Positions 36,225 through 45,228 are shown, counted from the stretch's first letter. The stretch: 64,000 bases of DNA from Acidiphilium rubrum (GCF_900156265.1 NZ_FTNE01000006.1:71348-135347); one strand, 5' to 3'. Program-made: numbers and translations. The notes: generated from the letters alone by a model not told the origin.

Positions 36225-37370
36225 TCATCCGTCGATCAGCATGATGTTGGCGGGCTTGAGTTCCAGCACCACCCGCTCTCCCGGCCCCCAACTGCGCTCG
36301 GCGGCCTGGTTATTGGTGTCGAGCGCCAGAACGATCGCGCCGCCGGCCAGAGCGACATTGTATTGCGTGGACGCGCCCATGTAGATCGCCTCGCGCACGA
36401 CGCCGGCAAACATGTTCGGGCGGTCGCGCGGCGCGTCGGCCTCGGGGTAGAGCCAGATTTTCTCGGGGCGGATCATCGCCGTCCGCTGCGTGGTGATCGG
36501 TGTTGCGATCGAGAGTGCGCCGATCGCGGTTTCGGCCATGTTGCCGGGCCGCGGCGTGAATTTCCAGATGTTCGACAGGCCGAGAAACTCCGCAACGAAT
36601 ACCGAGCGTGGCTGTTCGTAGACATCGAGCACGGGGCCGACCTGCAACATGCGGCCTTGTTCCATGACGGCAATGCGGTCGCTCATCACCAGCGCCTCAT
36701 GCTGGTCGTGCGTGACGAAAATGAACGTCATGCCCAGGCGCTTTTGCATCCGCATCAGTTCGACCTGCAATTCCGCCCGCAATTTCGCATCGAGTGCCGA
36801 GAGCGGCTCATCGAGCAGGACGACCTCGGGCTCGTTCACCAGCGCGCGCGCCAGTGCTACGCGTTGGCGCTGGCCGCCGGACAGCTGTGCCGGGTTGCGC
36901 CGGGCGAACGCATCGATCTGCAACAGCGCCATGATCTGCTCGGTGCGCGCCAGGCGTTCTGGCCTTGCCACGCCGCGCATTCGCAGGCCAAATCCGATGT
37001 TCTCGGCGACCGACAGATGCGGAAACAGCGCGTAGGACTGAAACACCGTGTTCACCGGCCGCTTGTGCGGCGGAACGCTTTGCATCTCGCGCCCGGAGAT
37101 CAGAATGCGTCCGGCATCCGGCGTTTCGAACCCGGCGATCATGCGAAGCAGGGTCGTCTTGCCGCAACCGGATGGCCCCAGCAGTGTGAAAAATTCACCC
37201 GCCTGAATGTCCAGATCGATCCGATCCACCGCGACCACGCCGCCGCCGAATACCCGGCTGATGCCTTCGAGGCGGATCGCGCCGCGCGGCGCGATACCTG
37301 ACGTTGGGGCCGATGACGTTGCGGCATCGGCCTGTCCTGCGATTCGCGGCAGCATGGCGGGCTCAGCCAT
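36225..37370 (-). CDS. potG: polyamine ABC transporter ATP-binding protein
   Basis: A 381-residue ATPase of the PotA/PotG group. Walker A GPSGCGKT (65-72), signature LSGGQ (163-167), Walker B VVLLDEP (183-189) and H-loop FVTHDQHEA are present. A C-terminal TOBE-type regulatory domain follows from about residue 290. A 30-residue N-terminal extension is unusual. It is the first gene of the minus-strand arm, so its upstream gap contains the operon promoter. Confidence 0.94.
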   Translation of the reverse strand: MAEPAMLPRIAGQADAATSSAPTSGIAPRGAIRLEGISRVFGGGVVAVDRIDLDIQAGEFFTLLGPSGCGKTTLLRMIAGFETPDAGRILISGREMQSVPPHKRPVNTVFQSYALFPHLSVAENIGFGLRMRGVARPERLARTEQIMALLQIDAFARRNPAQLSGGQRQRVALARALVNEPEVVLLDEPLSALDAKLRAELQVELMRMQKRLGMTFIFVTHDQHEALVMSDRIAVMEQGRMLQVGPVLDVYEQPRSVFVAEFLGLSNIWKFTPRPGNMAETAIGALSIATPITTQRTAMIRPEKIWLYPEADAPRDRPNMFAGVVREAIYMGASTQYNVALAGGAIVLALDTNNQAAERSWGPGERVVLELKPANIMLIDG

Positions 37371-37535
37371 GCGGGCTTCCGGGGGGCTGCCGGGGCGGCT
37401 CGGGCCGGTTCGGATCAGGTGGCACGCGCATCAAATCTCCCTGGCCACGTGCCGCGTCTCGCGGGTAGGTGGCGTTGTTCTCGTGCTGAGGTCGCTCCCT
37501 AGCGCGAAGCATCGCCAAAGTTTTCCGCATCGTCA

Positions 37536-37548
37536 AGAATAATCAACA
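37536..37548 (-). promoter_or_regulatory. candidate operator, potG side
   Basis: AGAATAATCAACA is the exact reverse complement of the site at 37646-37658. It lies 165 bp upstream of the potG start. The rest of the 320-bp gap between potG and ald shows no coding potential. Confidence 0.55.
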
Positions 37549-37645
37549 ATACGCGAATGACCGTTTCGTGATCGCCGTCTTATCGCGCCTGACGCCCCCA
37601 GGCCGGCGAAATGATATTGCGCCGCCGCGTCAGCCTTAGTAAAGC

Positions 37646-37658
37646 TGTTGATTATTCT
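37646..37658 (+). promoter_or_regulatory. candidate operator, ald side
   Basis: TGTTGATTATTCT, inverted copy of the 37536 site, 32 bp before the ald ATG, a place where binding would affect the ald promoter. The PuuR-like regulator encoded two genes downstream is a candidate ligand-responsive protein. Confidence 0.55.
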
Positions 37659-37690
37659 AAACGGCATCCTGGTGACGAGGAGAGTTCTGC

Positions 37691-38812
37691 ATGCTGATCG
37701 GCGTTCCGAAGGAAATCAAGAATCATGAATACCGGGTTGGCCTGACGCCTGCCTCGGTGCGCGAACTCCGCACCCATGGTCATCAAATCCTGATCGAAAC
37801 CGGTGCGGGCGAGGGCATCGGCATGGACGATGCCGCTTACGCCAAGGCTGGTGCTGAAATCGTGCCCGACGCAGCGAGCGTTTTCGCCCGCGCCGAAATG
37901 ATCGTGAAGGTCAAGGAACCCCAGCCGGCCGAATGCAGACAATTGCGCCCCGGCCAGATCCTGTTCACCTATCTCCACCTCGCGCCGGACCCCGAGCAGG
38001 CTAAGCTGCTGATGCAGTCCGGTGTCATTGCGATCGCCTATGAAACCGTGACGGATGAACGCGGCCGCCTGCCGCTGCTGGCGCCGATGAGTGAAGTTGC
38101 CGGCCGCATGGCCGTGCAGGTTGGAGCGGTGTCGCTTCAAAAGGCCAACGGTGGCCTCGGCGTGCTGCTCGCCGGCGTGCCCGGTGTGCCGCCCGCGCGC
38201 GTGGCAGTGCTGGGCGGCGGCGTGGTCGGCACCAACGCTGCGCGCATCGCTTTGGGCATGGGGGCGGATGTCACCATCATCGATAAATCGATCGGCCGCC
38301 TCGCCCAACTCGACGATCTGTATGGCCCGCACCTGAAAACTCTGTTCGCCACGGCAGAGGCGATCGAGGATGCGGTGTTCCACGCCGATCTTGTCATCGG
38401 CGCCGTGCTCGTACCCGGTGCATCCGCGCCGAAGCTGGTGACGCGCGACATGCTCGGCCAGATGCGCCGGGGTGCCGTGCTGGTCGATGTCGCGATCGAC
38501 CAGGGCGGCTGTTTCGAGACCAGCAAGCCCACCACGCATGATGATCCGACCTATATTGTTGACGGGATCGTGCATTATTGCGTCGCCAACATGCCTGGCG
38601 CGGTGCCCCGCACCTCCACCTTCGCCCTCGCGCAGGCGACCCTGCCCTACGCGCTGAAACTGGCCGATCACGGCTGGAAAGCGGCGCTGCGCAGCGATCC
38701 GCATCTTCGCGCGGGGCTTAACGTGGCGGAAGGCCGTATCGTGCATCCGGCCGTTGCCACAGCACTGGGTGAAGTGGTTCTGACGGCGGATCTCGTGCTC
38801 GCGGCGGCCTGA
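37691..38812 (+). CDS. ald: alanine dehydrogenase
   Basis: A 373-residue NAD-dependent enzyme converting L-alanine to pyruvate and ammonium. Catalytic residues lie in IVKVKEPQPAE (Lys near 75) and YLHLAPDP (His near 96); the nucleotide motif is VLGGGVVGTNAARIALGMGA. GAGG lies just upstream of the ATG. In this locus it probably regenerates pyruvate, the acceptor of the neighbouring aminotransferase. Confidence 0.96.
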   Translation: MLIGVPKEIKNHEYRVGLTPASVRELRTHGHQILIETGAGEGIGMDDAAYAKAGAEIVPDAASVFARAEMIVKVKEPQPAECRQLRPGQILFTYLHLAPDPEQAKLLMQSGVIAIAYETVTDERGRLPLLAPMSEVAGRMAVQVGAVSLQKANGGLGVLLAGVPGVPPARVAVLGGGVVGTNAARIALGMGADVTIIDKSIGRLAQLDDLYGPHLKTLFATAEAIEDAVFHADLVIGAVLVPGASAPKLVTRDMLGQMRRGAVLVDVAIDQGGCFETSKPTTHDDPTYIVDGIVHYCVANMPGAVPRTSTFALAQATLPYALKLADHGWKAALRSDPHLRAGLNVAEGRIVHPAVATALGEVVLTADLVLAAA

Positions 38813-38819
38813 TCGGGCC

Positions 38820-39410
38820 GTGGACGCACGCATCGCGGGGTCCATGGAAGCCGGTTCCGAGGAAGTGGGGGTGGGCGCGCGGTTGAAACGGATGCGTCAG
38901 GTGTTCGGCTTGACGCAGCGCGAACTCGCACGGCGCGCCGGCGTCACCAACGGCGCCATCTCGCTGATCGAACAGGCGCGGGTCAGCCCTTCGATCTCTT
39001 CGCTCAAGAAAATTCTCGACGGTATTCCGATGTCGCTCGCGGAATTTTTCACGATCGATCTCGCAGCGCCCGAAGACGTGTTTTTCCGGGCGTCGGACCT
39101 TACTGAAATTGCGTTCGAGGATCAGATCTCGTTCCGGATGGTGGGCCGCCGCCTGAAGGAGCGCGCGCTGCAGATGCTGCACGAAACCTACCGCCCCGGT
39201 GCCGACACCGGCGAAGTGATGCTTCGCCACGATGGCGAGGAAGCGGGCGTGATCGTGCGTGGCCGCTTGTTGGTCACCGTGGGGGATCAGGAACAAGCGC
39301 TTGGCGCGGGCGATGCCTATTACTTCAAAAGCCGCATTCCGCACCGGTTTCGCAATCCGTTCGATGAATTATGTGAAGTCATCAGTGCGAATACACCGCC
39401 CAGCTTTTGA
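38820..39410 (+). CDS. puuR: XRE-cupin regulator, PuuR-like
   Basis: A 196-residue repressor. An N-terminal helix-turn-helix (MRQVFGLTQRELARRAGVTN, then GAISLIEQARVSPSI) is followed by a cupin sensing domain with GADTGEVMLRHDGEEAGVIV and YYFKSRIPHRFRNP. PuuR controls the putrescine catabolic genes of enterobacteria. The GTG at 38820 is 7 bp after ald; an ATG at 38844 is an alternative. A full hairpin repeat follows the stop. Confidence 0.88.
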   Translation: MDARIAGSMEAGSEEVGVGARLKRMRQVFGLTQRELARRAGVTNGAISLIEQARVSPSISSLKKILDGIPMSLAEFFTIDLAAPEDVFFRASDLTEIAFEDQISFRMVGRRLKERALQMLHETYRPGADTGEVMLRHDGEEAGVIVRGRLLVTVGDQEQALGAGDAYYFKSRIPHRFRNPFDELCEVISANTPPSF

Positions 39411-39426
39411 AAAGGGAAGGGTAGAG

Positions 39427-39569
39427 AGGGCAAGCACTTCTTTTTTGTGAACAAAAAAGAAGCAAACAAAACTTTGTTGATCTGGGCCTGTGCCGGTTCA
39501 AACGCCCGTGCCCCAGATCACAGAAAGTTTTTTGCTGGTTTTTTTCAAAAAAGAAGCGCTTGCTTTGCC
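39427..39569 (+). repeat. full copy of hairpin repeat family, behind the PuuR-like gene
   Basis: Same plan as the 26337 element: left hairpin CTTCTTTTTTGT / ACAAAAAAGAAG (39437-39462), a stem from CAAAACTTTGTTGATCTGGGC to GCCCCAGATCACAGAAAG, and a right T-rich hairpin ending near 39556. Outer ends GGCAAGCACTTC and GCGCTTGCTTTGCC are inverted. It lies 16 bp beyond the stop codon. Confidence 0.85.
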
Positions 39570-39772
39570 TTAAATACGAAATTGCTTGAACCAGAACCGA
39601 TATGTTGATAAAACAGTAATAATGCTGTGTTTTCCGAACAAATATGACCGCGACGCGCATGCTGAGCTTCTTCGGCTTTGCGCGCGCATCGGCTACAGCC
39701 CGCACCGCTCCTGATCGTTTCAGCCCGGCGGCCGTTGTGCCGCTTGTTCAGCTCTAACATCGGAGTTATTTC
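39570..39772 (+). other. leader region of the aminotransferase operon
   Basis: Moderately AT-rich bases after the repeat. Possible promoter elements (TTGATA, TAATAATG) lie between 39603 and 39635. An ORF of 37 codons (39644-39757) has no ribosome site and is not claimed as a gene. ACAG-N8-CTGT at 39612-39627 is a short dyad. Together with the repeat this accounts for the gap 39411-39772. Confidence 0.4.
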
Positions 39773-41164
39773 ATGCTTGATCATCTCGCTTCTACCGTCT
39801 CGGACAGTGATTTCAACTGGCAGGCGGCCGATGCCGCGCATCATCTTCACCCGTTTTCCGACCATAAATCCCTCCACCAGGGTAGAGTTCGGATCATCAC
39901 GAGCGCCGAGGGCGTTTATCTGACCGATGATGTGGGTAACCGCATTCTCGATGGCATGGCCGGCCTCTGGTGTGTTGCGATCGGCTACGGCCGCCAGGAA
40001 CTGGTCGATGCCGCGGCCGCGCAGATGAAAACTCTGCCGTTTTACAATACGTTTTTCAAAACCGCGACCCGCCCGGTCATCAGCCTTGCCGAACGCCTTA
40101 CGGCGATGGCCCCCGGCGATCTCAACCACGCTTTTTTTGCGTGTTCGGGGTCTGAAGCGGTCGATACCGCGCTGCGCATGGCCCGCACCTTCTGGATCAC
40201 CAAGGGCCAGCCGTCCAAGCGCGTCATCATCGGCCGCGAATTCGGCTACCACGGTTCGACCACGCTGGGTGCCGCTGCGGGCGGCATGGTCGACATGCAT
40301 CGCCAAGGCGCGGCCCTGCCCGATTTCGCCCATGTCATGCCGCCGTATTGGTATGGTTATGGCGGTCAGATGAGTCCGGAGGAATTCGGCCTTTTTGCCG
40401 CACGCCAGGTCGAGGACAAAATCCGCGAAATCGGTGCCGAGAATGTTGCCGCCTTCATCGGCGAGCCGATCCAGGGGGCCGGCGGCGTCATCATCCCGCC
40501 AGAGACCTACTGGCCGGAAATCCAGCGGATCTGCCGCGCGCACGATATTCTGCTGATCGCCGATGAGGTCATCTGCGGGTTCGGGCGCACCGGGCGCATG
40601 TTCGGCAGCGAAACCTTCGGCATTACGCCCGACCTCATGACCCTCGCGAAAGGGATCACCTCGGGTTACATTCCGCTCTCCGCGGTCCTCGTGGGGGACC
40701 GCGTGGCGGATGTGCTGATCAATGATACGGGTGAATTCTATCATGGCTTCACGTATTCGGGCCATCCGGTCGCCTGCGCGGTTGCGCTTGCCAATCTTGA
40801 TATTCTGGAATCCGAGCACCTTGCCGCTCGCGCCGAGGCCAGCGGCATCAAGCTGCGTGCCAAACTTATCGCGGCGCTGGGCGACCAGCCGATCATCGGC
40901 GAAATTCGTGGCACCGGGTTGATCGGCGCGATCGAACTCACCGCTGATCGGCGCACACGGCGGTTCTTCGAGAAGCGCGGCCGCGTCGGTGCGCTCTGTC
41001 GCGATCATTGTTTTTCTAACAATCTGGTGATGCGTGCGGTGCGCGATACCATGGTGTTCTCACCGCCGCTGACCATCACGGATGCCGAGATGGACGATCT
41101 GGTCGATCGGGCGACGACCGCCATCATGGCGACCCAGGCCGATATCCGTTCCGAAATCCTGTGA
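39773..41164 (+). CDS. class III aminotransferase, putrescine/omega-amine:pyruvate type
   Basis: A 463-residue PLP enzyme. The PLP lysine is Lys293 in TLAKGITSGYIPL; ADEVICGFGRTG supplies the pyridine-nitrogen Asp; NHAFFACSGSEAVDTALRMAR is the phosphate-binding loop. The sequence suits SpuC-like putrescine aminotransferases that use pyruvate. It would form 4-aminobutanal and alanine; ald lies on the same arm. The second puuA-like gene overlaps its stop by 4 bp. Confidence 0.9.
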   Translation: MLDHLASTVSDSDFNWQAADAAHHLHPFSDHKSLHQGRVRIITSAEGVYLTDDVGNRILDGMAGLWCVAIGYGRQELVDAAAAQMKTLPFYNTFFKTATRPVISLAERLTAMAPGDLNHAFFACSGSEAVDTALRMARTFWITKGQPSKRVIIGREFGYHGSTTLGAAAGGMVDMHRQGAALPDFAHVMPPYWYGYGGQMSPEEFGLFAARQVEDKIREIGAENVAAFIGEPIQGAGGVIIPPETYWPEIQRICRAHDILLIADEVICGFGRTGRMFGSETFGITPDLMTLAKGITSGYIPLSAVLVGDRVADVLINDTGEFYHGFTYSGHPVACAVALANLDILESEHLAARAEASGIKLRAKLIAALGDQPIIGEIRGTGLIGAIELTADRRTRRFFEKRGRVGALCRDHCFSNNLVMRAVRDTMVFSPPLTITDAEMDDLVDRATTAIMATQADIRSEIL

Positions 41165-42534
41165 CGGGCGCAGTGGATATCGTGTCATCGCATGAAGACA
41201 GGCTCGCGCTGCTGGGGCAGAGCGAGCTGATCGAAGCCTTCATTATCGATGTCAACGGCGTGCCGCGCGGCAAATGGCTGCAACGTGACAAGGCTGGCGC
41301 GCTGTTAGGCGAGGGCATCGCGATCCCGCGCTCGGCCTATCTGCTCGACATCTGGGGCCGGGATATTGTCGAAGGCGGCATCGCGTTCGATACCGGCGAC
41401 CCCGATGGCACCTGTATCGCCGTGCCGCACAGCGTCACCCGCATGCAATGGGCCGAAGGTCATGCGACCCAGGCGCTGCTGACCATGCGTGAAGCCGATG
41501 GCTCGCTGTTCTATGCGGACCCACGCGGCGTTCTGGCCCGTGTGCTCGACCGTTACGCCGCCCAGGGGCTTACGCCGTCGGTCGGGGTCGAGCTCGAATT
41601 CTATCTGGTCGATCCCAACCGCACCGGCGGCCAGCGCATCGCCCCGCGCGGCGCCGATGAAAGTGCTTGGCGCGGCTGGCAGACCGATACGATGGGCCTG
41701 TGGGAAATCCACGATTATGAGCCGATCCTGCGCGACCTGCTGCGTGCCGCCTCCAGCCAGAGTATCGCGCTCGACACGTTGATCAGCGAAAACGGCCCGG
41801 GCCAGTTCGAAGTCACCCTGCGCTACGCACCGGATGCCATGCGCATTGCCGACGATGCGGTGCTGTTCAAGCGCGCGGTCAAGCAGATTGCCCGCAAGCA
41901 CGGGCTCGCCGCCACCTTCATGGCCAAACCGTTCGGCAACTGGGCGGGCAGCGGTATGCATGTGCATATGTCGGTGCTTGATCGAAAGGGTTTGAACATC
42001 TTTACCGGCGATGCCGAAAAGCCCAGCCCTGTTCTGTATCATGCGCTCGGCGGGCTGGTCGCTGCGATGCCCGATACCATGCTGGTGCTTGCCCCCCACG
42101 CCAACTCGTTCCGCCGCTTCGCGCCGGGCACGCACGCCCCCGTATTCGGCGACTGGGGGCACGACAACCGGCTTTCGGCCGTTCGCGTGATCAATGCTGA
42201 GCCCCGCGCCGCCCGGATTGAGCACCGTGTCGCCGGTGCCGATTGCAACCCTTATCTCGCCTTCGCCGGGATGCTTGGGGCCATGCTCGATGGAATTGCG
42301 GACCGAGCCGACCCTGGTCCGGAATCGATCGGCGATAAAACCGGTGCGGCCGCGCCGAGGCTGCCGATTGCCTGGAGTGCCGCCACCGATCGCTTCGCCG
42401 GATCGGCCCGCAGCGCCGCCATTTTTGGCGCCGCGTTCCAGGGCATTTTTGCTGCCTGCAAACGCCAGGAAATCGATGAGTTCCGCCGGCGTATATCGGA
42501 TGTCGAGTACGATGCCTATCTGAAAAATGCCTGA
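41161..42534 (+). CDS. second glutamine synthetase family protein (PuuA/SpuI-like)
   Basis: A 457-residue GlnA-3 paralogue. Motifs include FIIDVNGVPRGKWL, VELEFYLVD, ISENGPGQFEVTLRYAPD, GSGMHVHMSVL and HRVAGADCNPYLAFAGM. The GTG start (TGTGACGG) overlaps the aminotransferase stop. It differs substantially from the 31923 copy, so it may act on another amine (diaminopropane, cadaverine or a polyamine derivative). It is followed by a permease gene. Confidence 0.88.
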   Translation: MTGAVDIVSSHEDRLALLGQSELIEAFIIDVNGVPRGKWLQRDKAGALLGEGIAIPRSAYLLDIWGRDIVEGGIAFDTGDPDGTCIAVPHSVTRMQWAEGHATQALLTMREADGSLFYADPRGVLARVLDRYAAQGLTPSVGVELEFYLVDPNRTGGQRIAPRGADESAWRGWQTDTMGLWEIHDYEPILRDLLRAASSQSIALDTLISENGPGQFEVTLRYAPDAMRIADDAVLFKRAVKQIARKHGLAATFMAKPFGNWAGSGMHVHMSVLDRKGLNIFTGDAEKPSPVLYHALGGLVAAMPDTMLVLAPHANSFRRFAPGTHAPVFGDWGHDNRLSAVRVINAEPRAARIEHRVAGADCNPYLAFAGMLGAMLDGIADRADPGPESIGDKTGAAAPRLPIAWSAATDRFAGSARSAAIFGAAFQGIFAACKRQEIDEFRRRISDVEYDAYLKNA

Positions 42535-42614
42535 TAATGCCAGCCATTGTCACGACATGACATAACAAGAAACCAAAACGACGCCAGGGACTTCAACCGT
42601 ACAGGAGAGCAACG

Positions 42615-43982
42615 ATGCGAACGGAGTTGAGAGCGAATTCATTGTCGTTTATCGAGTCGATCGTCATGGGTATCGCCGGCAGTGCGCCGGGCTATACCAT
42701 CGCCGTGACCACCGCGGCGCTGATCGGCACCGCCGGATTTTTATCGCCGGGCAGCCTGATCATCTTCGCGGTACCCATGCTGGGCATCGCCGTCGCCTAC
42801 AAGGCGCTGACCAAGCGAATGGCCAACGCCGGGGCCGCCTATGAATGGACCACCCGCGTGTTCGGTCGGCTGTTCGGCTTCTTCTCGGGGTGGGCACTGC
42901 TGGTCGCCTCGATGGTGTTCATGGTCACCGGCAGCCTGCCGATTGCGACCTCCACCTTGAATTTCATCGCCCCCGCGCTGACCAAAAGCGTGCTCGCTAC
43001 CACCAGCGTCGCAACGCTCTGGTTTCTGCTGATCGCCGTCGTGTTGATCGCCGGCATCAAACTGACCAGCAAAATCCAGCTGGTGATGAGCACGATTGAA
43101 CTGGTCATCCTCGCGGTCGTGGCGATCGCTGCGTTCGTCCACGTTGCTGCCCACGGCGCGGTCAATCCGTTTTCGTGGTCGTGGTTCGGCTTTCACTATA
43201 CCGCCGGCGGGTTCGCCGCGACCGCTCTGGTCGTGGTGTTTTTCTACTGGGGGTGGGACGTGACAGCCAACCTCGCCGAAGAGACCAAGGACGCCGAAAT
43301 CAACGCCGGCAACGGCGGCTTTGGCAGCGTGTTCGTTACCATTACCTACTATGTCGCCTTCACCCTCGCCGCGCTGCTGCTGTTCACGACCAAGGCGGCG
43401 CAAGGGTACAGCGACAACATCATCTACAACATCGCGGTGGCCTCGGGCCTCGGGCGTACCGGCGGTCTGATTGCCTCGATTGCCGTCATCCTCTCGTCGA
43501 TTGCAACACTCGAGACGACGATGCTGCAATTCTCGCGTACCCTGTTCGCCATGGGCCGGGACGGCGCCCTCTCGCGCCACTTCGGCATGGTCGACGAACG
43601 TACCGAAACTCCGGTTCGTGCCATGTATCTGCTGATCGGCGTCGGCCTCGTCGTGCTGTGGGTCTCTTCGCTGATGCCCTCGATCAACGCGATCATCACC
43701 GACTCGGTCAATGCCATTGGAATCCAGGTGGCCTACTATTACGGTCTTGCCGGGCTCGTGGCGGCCTGGGTGATGCGCGATATTTACCGTGAATCGATCC
43801 CGTTATGGATCGGCCTGTGTCTGTTCCCCGCCCTTAGCGCCATTTTTCTGTTCGCCATGGGCCTCTACGCCATCACCACGTTCAATCTGGTGACCAATCT
43901 GGTCGGCATTGGTGGGCTCGTCGCGGGTATCATTTTCTTCCGCCCGACCCGCACCACGGCGGCTCCTGCCACAGCGTCGTAG
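42615..43982 (+). CDS. APC superfamily amino acid/polyamine permease
   Basis: A 455-residue protein with about twelve helices. The conserved first helix GIAGSAPGYTIAVTTAALIG and the consensus amphipathic motif after helix 8 (RTLFAMGRDGALSRHFG) identify the APC family. Its place in the polyamine arm points to uptake or exchange of an amine or of a gamma-glutamyl intermediate. GGAGAG lies upstream of the ATG and a terminator follows. Confidence 0.9.
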   Translation: MRTELRANSLSFIESIVMGIAGSAPGYTIAVTTAALIGTAGFLSPGSLIIFAVPMLGIAVAYKALTKRMANAGAAYEWTTRVFGRLFGFFSGWALLVASMVFMVTGSLPIATSTLNFIAPALTKSVLATTSVATLWFLLIAVVLIAGIKLTSKIQLVMSTIELVILAVVAIAAFVHVAAHGAVNPFSWSWFGFHYTAGGFAATALVVVFFYWGWDVTANLAEETKDAEINAGNGGFGSVFVTITYYVAFTLAALLLFTTKAAQGYSDNIIYNIAVASGLGRTGGLIASIAVILSSIATLETTMLQFSRTLFAMGRDGALSRHFGMVDERTETPVRAMYLLIGVGLVVLWVSSLMPSINAIITDSVNAIGIQVAYYYGLAGLVAAWVMRDIYRESIPLWIGLCLFPALSAIFLFAMGLYAITTFNLVTNLVGIGGLVAGIIFFRPTRTTAAPATAS

Positions 43983-44005
43983 AGTTGTGTCGGTGCTCGA
44001 GCAAA

Positions 44006-44035
44006 GCCAGGGGCCGCGACGCCCTTGGCCTTTTT
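44006..44035 (+). terminator. rho-independent terminator of the permease operon
   Basis: GCCAGGGGC and GCCCTTGGC pair around CGCGAC and run into CTTTTTC, 23 bp after the permease stop. It separates the plus arm from the convergent radical SAM gene. Confidence 0.85.
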
Positions 44036-44058
44036 CGACATCGGCGCGATCCGCCCGA

Positions 44059-45156
44059 TCAGAACAGCGACATCTGCGTGCCTGGGCCTTGCGCGGGGAG
44101 GGGGCGGGCGAAGCGCGCGCAGTCGAGTGGGGGCGGTGTTTCGCTGAGGTTGAACTGTCGGGCGGCGCGCTTGAATCGTGCGGTGAGCAAATTGGCGTAG
44201 GGGCCGGTTCCCTTAAAACGGCTGGTGAAATTGGGGTCATTGAGCGCGCCGCCGCGGGTCTGGCGGATCAGGCTCAGGATGCGTGCGGCCCGATCCGGCA
44301 TGGTGCGGTTCAGCCACTTTTCAAATAGCGCGCCGACTTCGTGAGGCAGGCGCAGCAGGATCGCGTTGGCGGAGGTGGCGCCGGCGTTGGCGGATGATTC
44401 AAGGATGGCTTCGAGTTCGGCGTCGTTCAGACCGGGGATCATCGGTGCGGCGAGAACGCCGACGGGAATGCCGGCGCCCGCCAATCCGGCAACGGCGTCC
44501 AGCCGCCGGGCCGGGCTGGCGGCGCGGGGTTCCATGGCGCGGGCGAGTCGCGGATCGAGTGTGGTGATCGAAAGATGCACGCGGGCCAGATTGCGTGATG
44601 CCATGCGTTGTAGAATATCGACATCGCGCAGCACGCCGGCGGATTTGGTGATCACGCTCACCGGGTGATTGAACCGGTCCAGGACTTCGAGCACCGCGCG
44701 GGTCAGTTTCAACTGGCGTTCGACCGGCTGATACGGGTCGGTGTTGGAGCCGAGCACGATGGGGGAGGGGATATAGGATTTGCGCGACAACTCCCGTTCC
44801 AGCAGCGATGCGGCATCCGGCTTGAAAATCAGCTTGGTTTCGAAATCGAGGCCCGGCGAGAAGCCGAGATAGGCGTGGGTCGGCCTTGCGTAACAATAGA
44901 TGCAGCCGTGTTCGCAGCCTCGGTACGGGTTGAGCCCGCGGTCGAAGCCCAGATCCGGGCTGTCGTTACGGCTGATGATCGACCGGGTGGCGTCGCGGAT
45001 CAGAACGGTCGGTGTGGCGGGTCCTGCCTCGGCCAGGGTTTCCCACCCGTCATCGAATGAATCGCGATGGCTGGACTCAAACCGGTTGGCCGGGTCCTGC
45101 GCGATGCCGCGTTTCTCGAATGTGGTATGCCGGGGAATGATTGTGCGTGCGTTCAT
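44059..45156 (-). CDS. PA0069 family radical SAM protein (SplB-like)
   Basis: A 365-residue radical SAM protein. The cluster motif CEHGCIYC places Cys81, Cys85 and Cys88; GSNTDPYQPVE and SVITKSAGVLRD are characteristic of the PA0069/Rv2578c group. The group is distantly related to spore photoproduct lyase, and its substrate is unknown. A LexA box lies just before the -35 element, so this copy is probably DNA-damage inducible. It ends in GTQMSLF. Confidence 0.9.
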   Translation of the reverse strand: MNARTIIPRHTTFEKRGIAQDPANRFESSHRDSFDDGWETLAEAGPATPTVLIRDATRSIISRNDSPDLGFDRGLNPYRGCEHGCIYCYARPTHAYLGFSPGLDFETKLIFKPDAASLLERELSRKSYIPSPIVLGSNTDPYQPVERQLKLTRAVLEVLDRFNHPVSVITKSAGVLRDVDILQRMASRNLARVHLSITTLDPRLARAMEPRAASPARRLDAVAGLAGAGIPVGVLAAPMIPGLNDAELEAILESSANAGATSANAILLRLPHEVGALFEKWLNRTMPDRAARILSLIRQTRGGALNDPNFTSRFKGTGPYANLLTARFKRAARQFNLSETPPPLDCARFARPLPAQGPGTQMSLF

Positions 45157-45167
45157 GATATGTTCGG

Positions 45168-45198
45168 ATCATACCATTGGAACAGTATCGAAAGTCAA
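45168..45198 (-). promoter_or_regulatory. predicted promoter of the radical SAM gene
   Basis: Minus strand -35 TTGACT (45198-45193) and -10 TATGAT (45173-45168), spacer 19 bp. It starts one base after the LexA box. Confidence 0.5.
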
Positions 45199-45213
45199 GA
45201 ACAAAATACGAAC
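45199..45213 (-). promoter_or_regulatory. LexA (SOS) box of the radical SAM gene
   Basis: GAAC-AAAATAC-GAAC is a perfect match to the alphaproteobacterial LexA consensus GAAC-N7-GAAC. It abuts the -35 box of the radical SAM promoter and is 43 bp before the ATG. The neighbouring wcaJ-like gene ends 15 bp away and reads in the same direction, so only the radical SAM gene is a sensible target. Confidence 0.8.
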
Positions 45214-45228
45214 AAATCTGTTTCGCGG

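Noticed and set aside
39644-39757. 37-codon open frame upstream of the aminotransferase
   Set aside because: No ribosome-binding site, no amino-acid bias suggesting attenuation and no clear conservation signal; kept only as part of the leader description.
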